Source: Microbulbifer sp. TB1203 (GTDB lineage Bacteria > Pseudomonadota > Gammaproteobacteria > Pseudomonadales > Cellvibrionaceae). Taken from it: DNA of 64,000 bases. Shown here in pieces: positions 7,428 to 18,411 of the stretch. Position 1 is the first letter of the stretch, and each line of letters begins with the position of its first letter. The stretch spans positions 5,108,001 to 5,172,000 of the forward strand of contig NZ_CP116899.1 in the NCBI RefSeq assembly GCF_030997045.1, in the 5' to 3' direction. The notes beneath the pieces are model-generated. The model ran no database searches. It saw only the letters and a list, made by a program, of their open reading frames with translations, and was not told the origin of the DNA. A program made the translations under genes and the position numbers.

Positions 7428-8972
7428 GTGATTATAGCGATACCAAAAGAATCCGCGGCGGGTGAAGCGAGAGTGGCCGCCACGCCGGAATCTGTGGGGC
7501 GCCTGCGCAATCTGGGTTTTTCCGTGGCGGTGGAAAAGGGGGCCGGTGCCCCGGCCAGTTTTACCGACGAGGCCTACCGCGAGGCCGGTGCGGAAATTCG
7601 TGAAGATATTAAAAGCTGTCTGGACGGGGCAGGCCTGGTACTCAAGGTACAGGCGCCCACCGACAATGAACTGGAGCTGATCCCTTCGGGGGCGACCCTG
7701 GTCGCCTTTCTCAAGCCCGCGCAAAGCCCCGAGCTCCTGAAAAAACTGGCCGAAAAAAATATTAACGCACTGGCGGTGGAATCCGTGCCACGCATTTCCC
7801 GCGCACAGAAAATGGATGCTCTCAGTTCCATGGCGAATATTGCCGGTTACCGCGCGGTGATCGAGGCTGCACACAATTTCGGGCGTTTCTTTACCGGGCA
7901 GATTACCGCTGCGGGCAAGATACCGCCGGCCAAAGTATTGGTGATCGGCGCCGGCGTGGCCGGACTCTCCGCCATCGGCACTGCCAAAAGCATGGGCGCC
8001 ATAGTGCGCGCTTTCGACACCCGTGCTGAGGTGCGCGAGCAGGTAGAGTCCATGGGAGCGGAATTCCTCACTATTGAAATCGAGGAGGAGGGCTCCGGCA
8101 CCGGCGGTTACGCCAAGGAAATGTCCGAGGAATTTATCGCCGCGGAAATGGCCCTGTTCCGCGAGCAGGCCAAAGAGGTGGACATCGTTATTACCACTGC
8201 GCTGATCCCCGGCAAGCCCGCGCCCAAGTTGTGGCTGGCGGACATGGTGGACAGCATGGCCGAGGGTTCGGTGGTTGTGGACCTGGCGGCGGAGAACGGC
8301 GGCAACTGTGATTACACGGTAAGCGGTGAAAAGGTGGAAAAAAGTGGCGTAACCATTATCGGTTACACCAACCTGCCCAGCCGTGCGGCCACCCAGTCCT
8401 CCAGCCTCTATGCGACCAACCTGGTTCACCTGCTGAGCGAGCTCACCCCGGAAAAAGATGGTGAGATCGCCATCGATTTCGACGACGAGGTGATCCGCGG
8501 TGCGACCGTGGTGAAGGAGGGCGAAATTACCTGGCCGCCGCCCCCGCCCAAGGTTTCCGCGGCGCCGCAGAAAAAACCCGAGCCGGCGGCTCAGGTGGAA
8601 GCGGAGAAAAAACCTGAAAAGAAAAAATCGCCCCTGTCGTTGCTGGTTTTCTGGCTGGTGGCGGGCGGTCTGCTGCTGACTCTCGGACGGGTGGCGCCGG
8701 CAGAATTCGTATCCCATTTCACCGTATTCGTTCTGGCGGTGTTCGTCGGCTGGCAGGTGATCTGGAATGTAACTCACGCGCTGCACACGCCGCTGATGAG
8801 TGTCACCAACGCCATTTCCGGCATTATTGTGGTGGGCGCACTGTTGCAGGTGGGGGGCACTGGCTCTGGCCTGGTGACCCTGCTCGCTTTCGTCGCGGTA
8901 CTGGTGGCAAGCATCAACATCTTCGGTGGCTTCTTCGTGACCTACCGTATGCTGAAAATGTTTCGTCGCTAA
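7428..8972 (+). CDS. pntA: NAD(P) transhydrogenase subunit alpha PntA
   Basis: PntA and PntB form the inner-membrane transhydrogenase that uses proton entry to reduce NADP+ with NADH. The 514-residue subunit holds the NAD-binding domain I (IAIPKESAAGEARVAATPESV at the start, GAGVAGLSAIGTAKSMGAIVRAFDTR as the nucleotide-binding fold) fused to a C-terminal membrane domain after a proline- and lysine-rich linker near residues 368-405. This is the E. coli-like long form. I chose the GTG at 7428: GGAGGG lies 9 bases upstream and the protein then starts MIIAIPKES like its relatives. An ATG at 7401 would overlap that ribosome binding site. pntB follows after 18 bases. Confidence 0.95.
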   Translation: MIIAIPKESAAGEARVAATPESVGRLRNLGFSVAVEKGAGAPASFTDEAYREAGAEIREDIKSCLDGAGLVLKVQAPTDNELELIPSGATLVAFLKPAQSPELLKKLAEKNINALAVESVPRISRAQKMDALSSMANIAGYRAVIEAAHNFGRFFTGQITAAGKIPPAKVLVIGAGVAGLSAIGTAKSMGAIVRAFDTRAEVREQVESMGAEFLTIEIEEEGSGTGGYAKEMSEEFIAAEMALFREQAKEVDIVITTALIPGKPAPKLWLADMVDSMAEGSVVVDLAAENGGNCDYTVSGEKVEKSGVTIIGYTNLPSRAATQSSSLYATNLVHLLSELTPEKDGEIAIDFDDEVIRGATVVKEGEITWPPPPPKVSAAPQKKPEPAAQVEAEKKPEKKKSPLSLLVFWLVAGGLLLTLGRVAPAEFVSHFTVFVLAVFVGWQVIWNVTHALHTPLMSVTNAISGIIVVGALLQVGGTGSGLVTLLAFVAVLVASINIFGGFFVTYRMLKMFRR

Positions 8973-8990
8973 GGAAAAAGGAGAAAGACA

Positions 8991-10382
8991 ATGAACGGTA
9001 TGATTTCCATGGCTTATCTCTTTTCCGCGGTGATGTTTATTTTGAGCCTCGGAGGATTGTCCAGCCACGAGACCGCGCGCCGCGGCAATATCTACGGCAT
9101 GGTCGGTATGGCGGTGGCGATTATCGCAACCATTGCCGCTATCGTTTCCGGCGCCTATTGGATGGTGGCGCTGGCGATGGTAGTGGGTGCGGTGATCGGT
9201 CTGTCGCTGGCGCGGCGGGTAGAGATGACGCAGATGCCGCAGTTGGTGGCGCTGTTGCACAGCTTTGTTGGCCTGGCGGCGGTGCTGATCGGCTGGGGCG
9301 GTTTTCTCGATCCCCGGGTACGGCTCACCGGTGCCGAACATATTGTGCACAATACCGAAATTTACCTCGGGGTATTCATCGGTGCGATCACCCTCACCGG
9401 TTCTCTGGTGGCCTTCGGTAAATTGCAGGGGCTGGTTTCCAGCAGACCGCTGACCCTGCCCGCGCGGCACTGGCTCAACCTGTTGGCGCTGGTGGCGACC
9501 GTGGTACTGGGCGCGCTGTTTGTGCCGGCGGACCTCTCCCCGGGCACGGTGATCAATCTGCTGATCATGACCGCCATCGCATTACTGCTCGGTATTCATC
9601 TGATCGCCGCCATCGGCGGTGCCGATATGCCCGTAGTGATCTCCATGCTCAACAGCTACTCCGGCTGGGCCGCCGCGGCCACCGGCTTTATGTTGGGCAA
9701 TGACCTGCTGATCGTGGTTGGCGCGCTGGTGGGTTCCTCCGGTGCCATCCTCAGCTACATCATGTGCCGCGGTATGAATCGCTCCTTTATCAGCGTGATC
9801 CTCGGTGGCTTCGGCTCCGACGGCAGTGCGGAAGTGGAGGGGGATATCGACGGCGAAGTGCGTGAAACCTCCATCGACGAACTGGCGGACGACCTGAGAG
9901 AGGCCGACAGCATCGTGATTACCCCCGGCTTCGGCATGGCCGTGGCCCACGCCCAGCAGGCGGTGAGCGACATCACCGACAAGTTGCGCAAAGCGGGTAA
10001 GACGGTGCGCTTCGGCATCCACCCGGTGGCCGGCCGCCTGCCCGGGCATATGAACGTGCTGCTCGCAGAGGCCAATGTGCCCTACGACATAGTGCTGGAG
10101 ATGGACGAGATCAACGGCGACTTTCCCGATACCGACCTGGTGCTGGTGATCGGCGCCAACGACACCGTCAACCCGGACGCGGTTGAAAAGCCCGGCTCCC
10201 CCATCGCCGGCATGCCGGTGCTGGAAGTGTGGAAAGCGGGCAAGGTGGTGGTACTCAAGCGCTCCATGGCCTCAGGCTATGCCGGCGTAGCCAACCCGCT
10301 CTTCTACAAGGAAAACGCGCGGATGCTGTTCGGGGATGCCAAGGACAGTTTGCAGGCGGTGTTGGGTAAATTGACAGGTTAG
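8991..10382 (+). CDS. pntB: NAD(P) transhydrogenase subunit beta PntB
   Basis: A 463-residue partner of PntA. The first two-thirds are about eight membrane helices that carry the proton channel. The C-terminal third is the NADP-binding domain III, marked by ITPGFGMAVAHAQQAV, RFGIHPVAGRLPGHMNVLLAEANVPYD and LVIGANDTVNP. A strong AAGGAAAAAGGAG lies ahead of the ATG, 18 bases after pntA, so the two form an operon. Confidence 0.97.
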   Translation: MNGMISMAYLFSAVMFILSLGGLSSHETARRGNIYGMVGMAVAIIATIAAIVSGAYWMVALAMVVGAVIGLSLARRVEMTQMPQLVALLHSFVGLAAVLIGWGGFLDPRVRLTGAEHIVHNTEIYLGVFIGAITLTGSLVAFGKLQGLVSSRPLTLPARHWLNLLALVATVVLGALFVPADLSPGTVINLLIMTAIALLLGIHLIAAIGGADMPVVISMLNSYSGWAAAATGFMLGNDLLIVVGALVGSSGAILSYIMCRGMNRSFISVILGGFGSDGSAEVEGDIDGEVRETSIDELADDLREADSIVITPGFGMAVAHAQQAVSDITDKLRKAGKTVRFGIHPVAGRLPGHMNVLLAEANVPYDIVLEMDEINGDFPDTDLVLVIGANDTVNPDAVEKPGSPIAGMPVLEVWKAGKVVVLKRSMASGYAGVANPLFYKENARMLFGDAKDSLQAVLGKLTG

Positions 10383-10450
10383 GTCTGTCGTCCGGCGGCG
10401 GAGGGAATGGTAATCTTGGCGGCTTCAATAAGTACAAGGAGCCCCGGATC

Positions 10451-12067
10451 ATGGGAGTTGCCTTCCGCCGCTTGAGTCTGTCGACTTTTTTTGTCCTGAG
10501 TGCCTCTATCCTTGCCGCCTGTGGCAGCGGCAGTGGCAGCAGTAATGAAACCACCACCCTTAGCGACAATACCCCCCCGGTAGGTTGGCAGTCCGGTGTC
10601 TTTCAGAGTGCGGACACTTTCGCCAACCAATGCGCCTCGCCGCGCTCCGGTACCGATCCCAGCACCGATAAACCCTATCTGGATGTGGCGGGCTCGGTGC
10701 TCGACGAAAACAACTGGCTGCGCTCCTGGAGCCACAATACCTATCTCTGGTACGACGAAATCGAGGACCGCGACCCGGCCGGTTACGTCGATCCCACCAA
10801 ATATTTTGAGGTGCTTAAAACCGACGGCTTAAGTCCCACGGGGGCCGCGAAAGACAACTTCCATTTTTGGATGCTCACGGATGAGTGGAACCAGCAGTCA
10901 CAGTCCGGAGTTTCGGTGGGCTACGGCTTCCGGTGGGCGATCCTCCAGTCCGCCGCGCCGGGGCGGGAGATATTGGCGGCCTACAGCGATAGCGAAAGCA
11001 GCTGGCCGGCGGGGATCTCCCGCGGCGTCAAGGTGTTGGCGGTGGACGGCGTGGATGCGGTCAACGCGGACGACCAGGCCAGCGTTGACGCTCTCAATGC
11101 CGCGTTCTCTCCCTCCGCGAGTGGCGAAGCCCACGAGTTCCTGGTCGAGTATCTGGATGGCACCACCGCTACCGTTACCTTGACCGCGAGTGCCGTTACT
11201 TCGGAACCAGTGCAGAATGTGAATGTTTTGGAGACCTCCGGGGGAGAGCGAGTAGGCTATATACTGTTCAACGACCATATCGCCACTGCAGAGAAAGGGC
11301 TGGTCGATGCGGTCAACGAACTGAAAACGGGCGGCGATATTCAGGAGCTGGTATTGGACCTGCGCTACAACGGCGGCGGCTACCTGGCGATTGCCAGCCA
11401 ACTGGCTTATATGATTGCCGGTGGTGAGACCACTGCCGGAAAGACTTTCGAGCAGTTGGAGTTCAATGATCAGCACCCCACCCGAGATCCGGTCACCGGC
11501 GAGCCGCTGGACCCTATACCCTTTATCGATGTTACGCTCGGTCTGTCATCGATGTCGGAAAACCAGCCGCTACCCACCCTGAATCTGGAACGTGTCTTCG
11601 TGCTCACCGGCCCCAACACCTGCTCCGCCAGCGAGGCGATTATCAACAGCCTGCGCGGTGTGGATATTGAGGTGGTGCAGATAGGTGCGGGCACCTGCGG
11701 CAAGCCCTACGGCTTCTATCCCACCGACAACTGCGGCATCACTTATTTCACCATCCAATTCCGCGGGGTAAATGACAAGGGCTTCGGCGATTACTCCGAC
11801 GGCTTTATGCCCAACAGCAACTTCGACGATGGACAGGCCGTAGTGCGCGGCTGTGAGGTGGGAGACGATTTCAGCCGCCCCCTCGGTGATACCGGCGAGG
11901 GGCGTTTGGCCACAGCGCTAAACTATATCGAGGAGGGGAGCTGCGGCAGTTTCTCGGCCAGCAGCTTTTCCACTGAAGCGGCATTTGGAACTCGTCTCTC
12001 CGCCAGTGACGGACGCATTGCCAAATCCGCTTGGCGGCAGAATCGCATTATGCTGATGAGCAGGTGA
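10451..12067 (+). CDS. S41-family (C-terminal processing) peptidase lipoprotein
   Basis: A 538-residue exported protein with signal peptide and lipobox LAAC near residue 24. A PDZ-like region is visible around residues 145-245 (SGVSVGYGFRW, then SRGVKVLAVDGVDAVNA). The tail-specific protease core includes YILFNDHI, LVLDLRYNGGGYL and TCSASEAIINSLRG near residue 391-404, holding the catalytic serine, followed about 24 residues on by GAGTCGKPYG with a candidate catalytic lysine. S41 enzymes cleave envelope proteins at or near their C-terminus. Several cysteines near the active region (TC..., TCGK, DNCG) suggest disulfides. The next gene is 4 bases downstream, so they are probably cotranscribed. 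The substrate is unknown. Confidence 0.85.
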   Translation: MGVAFRRLSLSTFFVLSASILAACGSGSGSSNETTTLSDNTPPVGWQSGVFQSADTFANQCASPRSGTDPSTDKPYLDVAGSVLDENNWLRSWSHNTYLWYDEIEDRDPAGYVDPTKYFEVLKTDGLSPTGAAKDNFHFWMLTDEWNQQSQSGVSVGYGFRWAILQSAAPGREILAAYSDSESSWPAGISRGVKVLAVDGVDAVNADDQASVDALNAAFSPSASGEAHEFLVEYLDGTTATVTLTASAVTSEPVQNVNVLETSGGERVGYILFNDHIATAEKGLVDAVNELKTGGDIQELVLDLRYNGGGYLAIASQLAYMIAGGETTAGKTFEQLEFNDQHPTRDPVTGEPLDPIPFIDVTLGLSSMSENQPLPTLNLERVFVLTGPNTCSASEAIINSLRGVDIEVVQIGAGTCGKPYGFYPTDNCGITYFTIQFRGVNDKGFGDYSDGFMPNSNFDDGQAVVRGCEVGDDFSRPLGDTGEGRLATALNYIEEGSCGSFSASSFSTEAAFGTRLSASDGRIAKSAWRQNRIMLMSR

Positions 12068-12071
12068 TGGT

Positions 12072-12458
12072 ATGAAAGCGATAAATATGACCTTGTCCAT
12101 GGCCGTTCTGGCCCTGCTTGTCGCCTGCAATTCGCAGCCAGCCCGGGGTGGGGAGAAGCCGGCATTGATCGCCGGGGCTACGCCCGAAAGCCGTGCCGAA
12201 CTTCAGCGTCTGGTCAGTGAAGCTCTGCACGGCGTGCCGGTGACCCTGGCAGAGGATGTATTCACCCGCGAGAGCACCCTGATTATCGAGCGCAACCCAC
12301 CGCAGAACCTGCAGCAGCGCCCCCTTCAAGGGCGCGATATGGATCGGCCAAAGAAATTCCGGCTGCTGCTCAGCGGCGAGCGCTGCTGGCTGGAGCGGGA
12401 GTCCGACGGGGAGCGCTGGGAGCTTGTGCAGGCGACGTGCGTACCTGCCGACGGTTAG
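12072..12458 (+). CDS. Small lipoprotein of unknown function
   Basis: A 128-residue product with signal peptide ending in a lipobox (LLVAC, Cys19). The mature part is charged and has two cysteines near the C-terminus (RCWLERE and ATCVPADG) that could form a disulfide. I do not recognise the family. It sits 4 bases after the S41 peptidase gene, so a joint role at the membrane is likely but unproven. Confidence 0.7.
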   Translation: MKAINMTLSMAVLALLVACNSQPARGGEKPALIAGATPESRAELQRLVSEALHGVPVTLAEDVFTRESTLIIERNPPQNLQQRPLQGRDMDRPKKFRLLLSGERCWLERESDGERWELVQATCVPADG

Positions 12459-12486
12459 AGGTTACTTGGGCACCATCACTACCCAC

Positions 12487-12630
12487 TGTAGGAGCGGCCG
12501 TTGGCCGCGATCGGTCTTGCTAAGTGGGGCGCCGCTGATTCGCGCCATCCTTGGCGCTCACCCTTCCGGGCGCCTTCGGCGTCCAAATTTGTTCCAGACA
12601 AATTTGTCGCGGCCAACGGCCGCTCCTACA
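12487..12630. repeat. Composite REP element with nested second repeat
   Basis: The outer arms TGTAGGAGCGGCCGTTGGCCGCGA and their complement ending CGGCCGCTCCTACA enclose a different repeat (about 12541-12605). That inner part contains a CAAATTTGT/ACAAATTTG hairpin and a block whose reverse complement, ATTTGGACGCCGAAGGCGCC, recurs inside the end of rbfA at 59227-59246. It lies between convergent genes. Confidence 0.8.
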
Positions 12631-12650
12631 TGGGATTAGGATAAGGAGGG

Positions 12651-12953
12651 TCACCGCAACAGGTTGGAAAGCCTGGCGTCGGGCTTCTCCGCGGCGCGAA
12701 AGATCAGCGCTATCTTGCCGATCTCCTGCACCAGCTCGGCGCCGCTCTTCTCACACAGTTCGCCGATCACCTGGTGGCGCAGCTCCCGGTCGGTCACCGC
12801 CAGTTTCACCTTGATCAGCTCGTGATCCTCCAGCGCCCGGTTCAGCTCCTCCAGTACGCCTTCGGTCAGCCCCTTGCCGGCAACGGTGACCACGGGTTTG
12901 AGGTTGTGGCCCAGGGTGCGCAGGGCTTTTTTGCGGTCGGCGGTTAAAGGCAT
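12651..12953 (-). CDS. yhbY: YhbY/CRM-domain ribosome assembly RNA-binding protein
   Basis: A 100-residue single CRM-domain protein that associates with pre-50S particles in E. coli. Family features are LKPVVTVAGKGLTEGVLEELNRALEDHELIKVK and the C-terminal VQEIGKIALIFR. The ATG at 12953 has GGAG 8 bases upstream and gives the usual N-terminus; an ATG at 12965 would add four residues. It is divergent from rlmE with only 35 bases between starts, the common gammaproteobacterial arrangement next to rlmE-ftsH. Confidence 0.95.
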   Translation of the reverse strand: MPLTADRKKALRTLGHNLKPVVTVAGKGLTEGVLEELNRALEDHELIKVKLAVTDRELRHQVIGELCEKSGAELVQEIGKIALIFRAAEKPDARLSNLLR

Positions 12954-12988
12954 ACAATACTCCATCCTTATTTAAGCGTTGTATTGTA

Positions 12989-13609
12989 ATGGGCCGATCC
13001 AAGAGCAGCCACCGCTGGCTGCGCGAGCATTTCAATGACCAGTACGTCAAGCAGTCACAGAAGGACGGCTACCGCTCCCGCGCCAGCTACAAACTGCTGG
13101 AACTGCAAAAAAAGGACCGGCTGATTGTGCCGGGTATGACGGTGGTGGACCTGGGGGCGGCGCCGGGGGGCTGGTCCCAGGTGGCGGCGGAACTGGTGGG
13201 TCACCAGGGGCGGGTGCTGGCCTCGGATATCCTGGCCATGGACCCGATTGCCGGGGTGGAGTTTGTGCAGGGCGATTTTACCGAGGAATCGGTGCTGAAC
13301 CAGCTGCTGGAGCGGCTGGGCGGGGACCGGGCGGACCTTGTGATTTCCGATATGGCCCCCAATATGAGTGGAGTGCGGGACGTGGACCAGCCCGCGTCCA
13401 TGTACCTGGTGGAACTGGCCGTGGATATGGCACGGCAGGTGCTGAAACCCGGTGGCGGCTTTGTCGCCAAAGTGTTTCAGGGCGAGGGCTTCGACCAGTT
13501 GATTCGCGATCTGCGCGCCAGCTACGCCAGTGTGGTGACCCGCAAGCCCGGCGCCTCCAGGCCTCGCTCACGGGAGGTCTATGTAGTGGCGCGGGGCTTC
13601 AAAGGCTAG
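12989..13609 (+). CDS. rlmE: 23S rRNA 2'-O-methyltransferase RlmE
   Basis: A 206-residue FtsJ-type methyltransferase that methylates U2552 of 23S rRNA. It has YRSRASYKLLEL with the catalytic lysine, the SAM motif VVDLGAAPGGWSQVA, VISDMAPNMSG with the catalytic aspartate, and the C-terminal KPGASRPRSREVYVVARG with the catalytic glutamate. It is complete, and next to ftsH as in E. coli and many relatives. Confidence 0.97.
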   Translation: MGRSKSSHRWLREHFNDQYVKQSQKDGYRSRASYKLLELQKKDRLIVPGMTVVDLGAAPGGWSQVAAELVGHQGRVLASDILAMDPIAGVEFVQGDFTEESVLNQLLERLGGDRADLVISDMAPNMSGVRDVDQPASMYLVELAVDMARQVLKPGGGFVAKVFQGEGFDQLIRDLRASYASVVTRKPGASRPRSREVYVVARGFKG

Positions 13610-13880
13610 TAGTCCTGTCGGGCTTAGGCGTTGTTTGGGTAGTGTCGACAGGCGAGACATTCGGTTATTTCTGACCTCAGCTCCCGATATGGTATAAGGG
13701 CTTCGCGAACCCTCTCGCCAGGGGCGGGCGCGGAGATACAGATACGCATGCCTATAATGGTGTGAATGCAATTGAACCGGCGTTGGTGGACCTTTGCTCC
13801 CGCAGGTCCCGCAGGCCGCCACCGGCGGTGGCCAGAAGAGCCGGATAAACGAAGGCAAGAGGGCGATCCTTTTGAACGAT

Positions 13881-15788
<1,908 letters not shown>

Positions 15789-15796
15789 TCAATAAA

Positions 15797-15854
15797 TGAT
15801 GAATGCGGAATGCGGAATGGGATAATCCACTCCGCATTCAGCGTTCCGTTTTTT
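15797..15854 (+). terminator. Heptamer-repeat hairpin followed by T-run after ftsH
   Basis: TGAATGCGGA pairs with TCCGCATTCA around a loop holding another GCGGAAT copy, and a run of six Ts follows about ten bases later. It looks like a member of the GCGGAAT repeat family seen at 43780 and 49115 that now serves as a factor-independent terminator. It leaves only about 10 bases before the folP start, which therefore has no obvious Shine-Dalgarno sequence. Confidence 0.55.
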
Positions 15855-15864
15855 GTATCTGCTT

Positions 15865-16710
15865 ATGAAAATAATTTGCGGCAAACACACCCTGGATCTG
15901 TCCCACCCGGTCGTCATGGGCGTACTCAACACCACCCCCGATTCATTCTCCGACGGCGGCACCTACTATGCCGGCGGCGCCCTGGATATGGATCTGGCGC
16001 TCAGACGCGCCGAGCAGATGATGCGCGAGGGCGCGGCGATCATCGACGTAGGTGGCGAGTCCACGCGCCCCGGCGCCGCGCCGGTCAGCGGAGCGGAAGA
16101 ACTGGAGCGGGTAGTGCCGGTGGTGGAGGCCATCGGCGCTGAGCTGGATGTGGTAATTTCCGTGGACACCAGTACCCCCGAAGTCATCCGCGAATCTGCG
16201 GCGGTCGGGGCCGGGCTGATCAACGACGTGCGCGCCCTGGAGCGCTCCGGCGCCCTGGAGGCGGCGGCGGCCACCGAATTGCCGGTGTGCCTGATGCATA
16301 TGCGCGGCCAGCCGGGCAGCATGCAGAGAGACCCCCGCTACGGTGACGTGGTGGAGGAAGTGGCCGCTTACCTGCGGGAACGCCAGAGAGCCTGTGAAGC
16401 GGCGGGCATTGCCAGGCAGCGGCTGATATTCGATCCCGGATTCGGCTTTGGCAAGGCCGATGAACACAATCTGGCCCTGTTGCGGAACCTGTCCGAACTG
16501 GCGCCATCGGATATCCCGTTGCTGGTGGGATTATCGCGCAAGTCGATGATCGGCCGCCTGCTGGACCGGGAAGTGGACCAGCGCCTGCCCGGCAGCCTGG
16601 CCCTGGCTATGCTCGCCGCCCAGCGAGGCGCGCGGATACTGAGAGTGCACGACGTGGCGGCCACGGTGGACGTATTGCGCCTGCAGCAACTGGTGGACAA
16701 TCCGCAATAA
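15865..16710 (+). CDS. folP: Dihydropteroate synthase FolP
   Basis: This 281-residue enzyme joins p-aminobenzoate and the pterin diphosphate to make dihydropteroate in folate synthesis. It has MGVLNTTPDSFSDGG, IIDVGGESTRPGA, LINDVRALE, LMHMRGQPGSMQ, DPGFGFGKADEHNLALL and GLSRKSMIG, all ligand-contact loops of the TIM barrel. I took the ATG at 15865; a TTG at 15853 inside the preceding T-run is unlikely. The ftsH-folP-glmM order is standard for gammaproteobacteria. Confidence 0.96.
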   Translation: MKIICGKHTLDLSHPVVMGVLNTTPDSFSDGGTYYAGGALDMDLALRRAEQMMREGAAIIDVGGESTRPGAAPVSGAEELERVVPVVEAIGAELDVVISVDTSTPEVIRESAAVGAGLINDVRALERSGALEAAAATELPVCLMHMRGQPGSMQRDPRYGDVVEEVAAYLRERQRACEAAGIARQRLIFDPGFGFGKADEHNLALLRNLSELAPSDIPLLVGLSRKSMIGRLLDREVDQRLPGSLALAMLAAQRGARILRVHDVAATVDVLRLQQLVDNPQ

Positions 16711-16740
16711 TTCCTGGGGCGCGGCTCGTGTACGCGCTTC

Positions 16741-16796
16741 GTCATTCCGGCGCAGGCCGGAATCCAGGCGCTACCGGACTGGATGGCCGGCATGAC
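16741..16796. repeat. GTCATTCCGGCGCAGGCCGG-type palindrome
   Basis: GTCATTCCGGCGCAGGCCGGAA and a second half ending GGATGGCCGGCATGAC form an inverted repeat between folP and glmM. A shorter relative, GTCATGCCGGCATGAC, lies at about 62989-63004 downstream of pnp. This type of dispersed palindrome is common in GC-rich proteobacteria. Confidence 0.6.
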
Positions 16797-16878
16797 GAGC
16801 AAATGAAAAGTTGATTTAAAACAGGGTAGCTACACGGTGTGCTGTGCACGCCGGAAAAGGATGAGAGAGAAGTAATTG

Positions 16879-18222
16879 ATGGCAAGACAATATTTCGGCA
16901 CCGACGGCATCCGCGGCAGGGTGGGTGAGGGAGTCATCACTCCGGAATTCATGCTGCGCCTCGGCTACGCCGCCGGCAAGGTCCTGGGAGTGCAGAAAGG
17001 CGGCGGCCGCTCGCGCATCCTGATCGGCAAAGATACCCGCGTGTCCGGCTATATGTTCGAGGCCGCGCTGGAGGCGGGCTTGATCAGTGCCGGCGTCGAC
17101 GTGGGGCTGCTGGGGCCCATGCCCACCCCCGCCATCGCTTACCTGACCCGTACCTTCCACGCCCAGGCGGGTATCGTGATCTCCGCTTCCCACAACCCCT
17201 ACCAGGACAATGGCATCAAGTTCTTCAGTGCCGAGGGCGGCAAACTGCCGGATTGTGTGGAACTGGATATCGAAGCGGCGCTTGAGCTCCCGATGATCAC
17301 CTCTGAGGACCTGGGCAAAGCCTGGCGGATCGACGACGCCGTCGGCCGCTACATCGAATTCTGCAAGGCCTCTACACCCTGGGGCTTCTCCCTGGAGGGG
17401 ATCAGTCTGGTCCTGGATTGCGGCAATGGCGCCACCTACCATATCGCCCCAAAGGTGTTTCGTGAGTTGGGGGCCAAAGTTTCCTCCATCGGTGTCAGCC
17501 CGGACGGGATCAATATCAACCTGGATTGCGGTTCCACCAAGCCGCAGCAGTTGCAGAAGGCGGTGCTGGAACAGGGAGCCGACCTGGGTATCGCCTTCGA
17601 TGGCGACGGCGACCGGGTACTCTTTGTGGACAAAAATGGCGAACTGGTGGACGGCGACCAGTTATTGTTCACCATTGCCATGCACCGCCAGCAATTCCTG
17701 GGCGGCTGCAACGGTGTGGTGGGTACCCAAATGAGCAACTACGGATTCGAATTGGCGCTCAGGGAACGGCGGATCCCTTTTGCCCGCGCGAAAGTGGGTG
17801 ACCGCTATGTGCTGGAGATGATGCGCGACAACGGCTGGGCCCTGGGCGGCGAATCTTCCGGACACATCATCTGCGCCGACGCCACCACCACCGGTGACGG
17901 CATCGTTTCCGCGCTGCAGGTATTGCGCGCGATCCGCGATTTTGATGAACCCTTGCACCAGCTCAAGGGGCGCATGAAAATGCTGCCCCAGCACATGATC
18001 AATGTCCGTCTGGTGAGCCGCGACGGTGTGCTCGAACACCCGGATGTGGTCGCCGCCGTTGCCTCTGTGGAAGGGGAGCTGGCGGACCGCGGTCGCGTAC
18101 TGTTGCGCCCCTCCGGCACCGAACCCCTGATCCGCGTCATGGTGGAGGGAGAGAAAGCCGCTCAGGTGGAGCAGTTGGCCATGCAGATCGCCACGGCGGT
18201 TGAGCGGGCAGGTGGTAAATGA
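16879..18222 (+). CDS. glmM: Phosphoglucosamine mutase GlmM
   Basis: A 447-residue enzyme converting glucosamine-6-phosphate to glucosamine-1-phosphate for peptidoglycan and LPS precursors. Visible are the N-terminal YFGTDGIRGRVG, the phosphoserine loop ISASHNPYQDNG with Ser104, the metal loop DGDGDR, the sugar-binding GGESSGHI and the phosphate-binding LRPSGTEPLIRVMVEG near the C-terminus. The ATG at 16879 follows AGAGAGAAG; a TTG three bases earlier is also in frame. Confidence 0.97.
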   Translation: MARQYFGTDGIRGRVGEGVITPEFMLRLGYAAGKVLGVQKGGGRSRILIGKDTRVSGYMFEAALEAGLISAGVDVGLLGPMPTPAIAYLTRTFHAQAGIVISASHNPYQDNGIKFFSAEGGKLPDCVELDIEAALELPMITSEDLGKAWRIDDAVGRYIEFCKASTPWGFSLEGISLVLDCGNGATYHIAPKVFRELGAKVSSIGVSPDGININLDCGSTKPQQLQKAVLEQGADLGIAFDGDGDRVLFVDKNGELVDGDQLLFTIAMHRQQFLGGCNGVVGTQMSNYGFELALRERRIPFARAKVGDRYVLEMMRDNGWALGGESSGHIICADATTTGDGIVSALQVLRAIRDFDEPLHQLKGRMKMLPQHMINVRLVSRDGVLEHPDVVAAVASVEGELADRGRVLLRPSGTEPLIRVMVEGEKAAQVEQLAMQIATAVERAGGK

Positions 18223-18253
18223 ATGATATGAGTGCGAATTCGTCTTCTATCTA

Positions 18254-18330
18254 GTAGGAGCGGGCCTATGGCCGCGATCCCGGCCCCTTGCGGGCAGCGG
18301 ACTCTCATCGCGGCTATGGGCCGCTCCTAC
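18254..18330. repeat. REP palindrome, GTAGGAGCGGGCC type
   Basis: GTAGGAGCGGGCCTATGGCCGCGAT pairs with ATCGCGGCTATGGGCCGCTCCTAC across a short spacer between glmM and tpiA. It is a variant of the TGTAGGAGCGG family. Confidence 0.8.
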
Positions 18331-18411
18331 AGAACTGAGTTCTACCGCGCATTCATCATTTACATCCCCCGCCAATGCCGCTAAGATTTGCGCCCCTTGG
18401 AAGGAGCACGT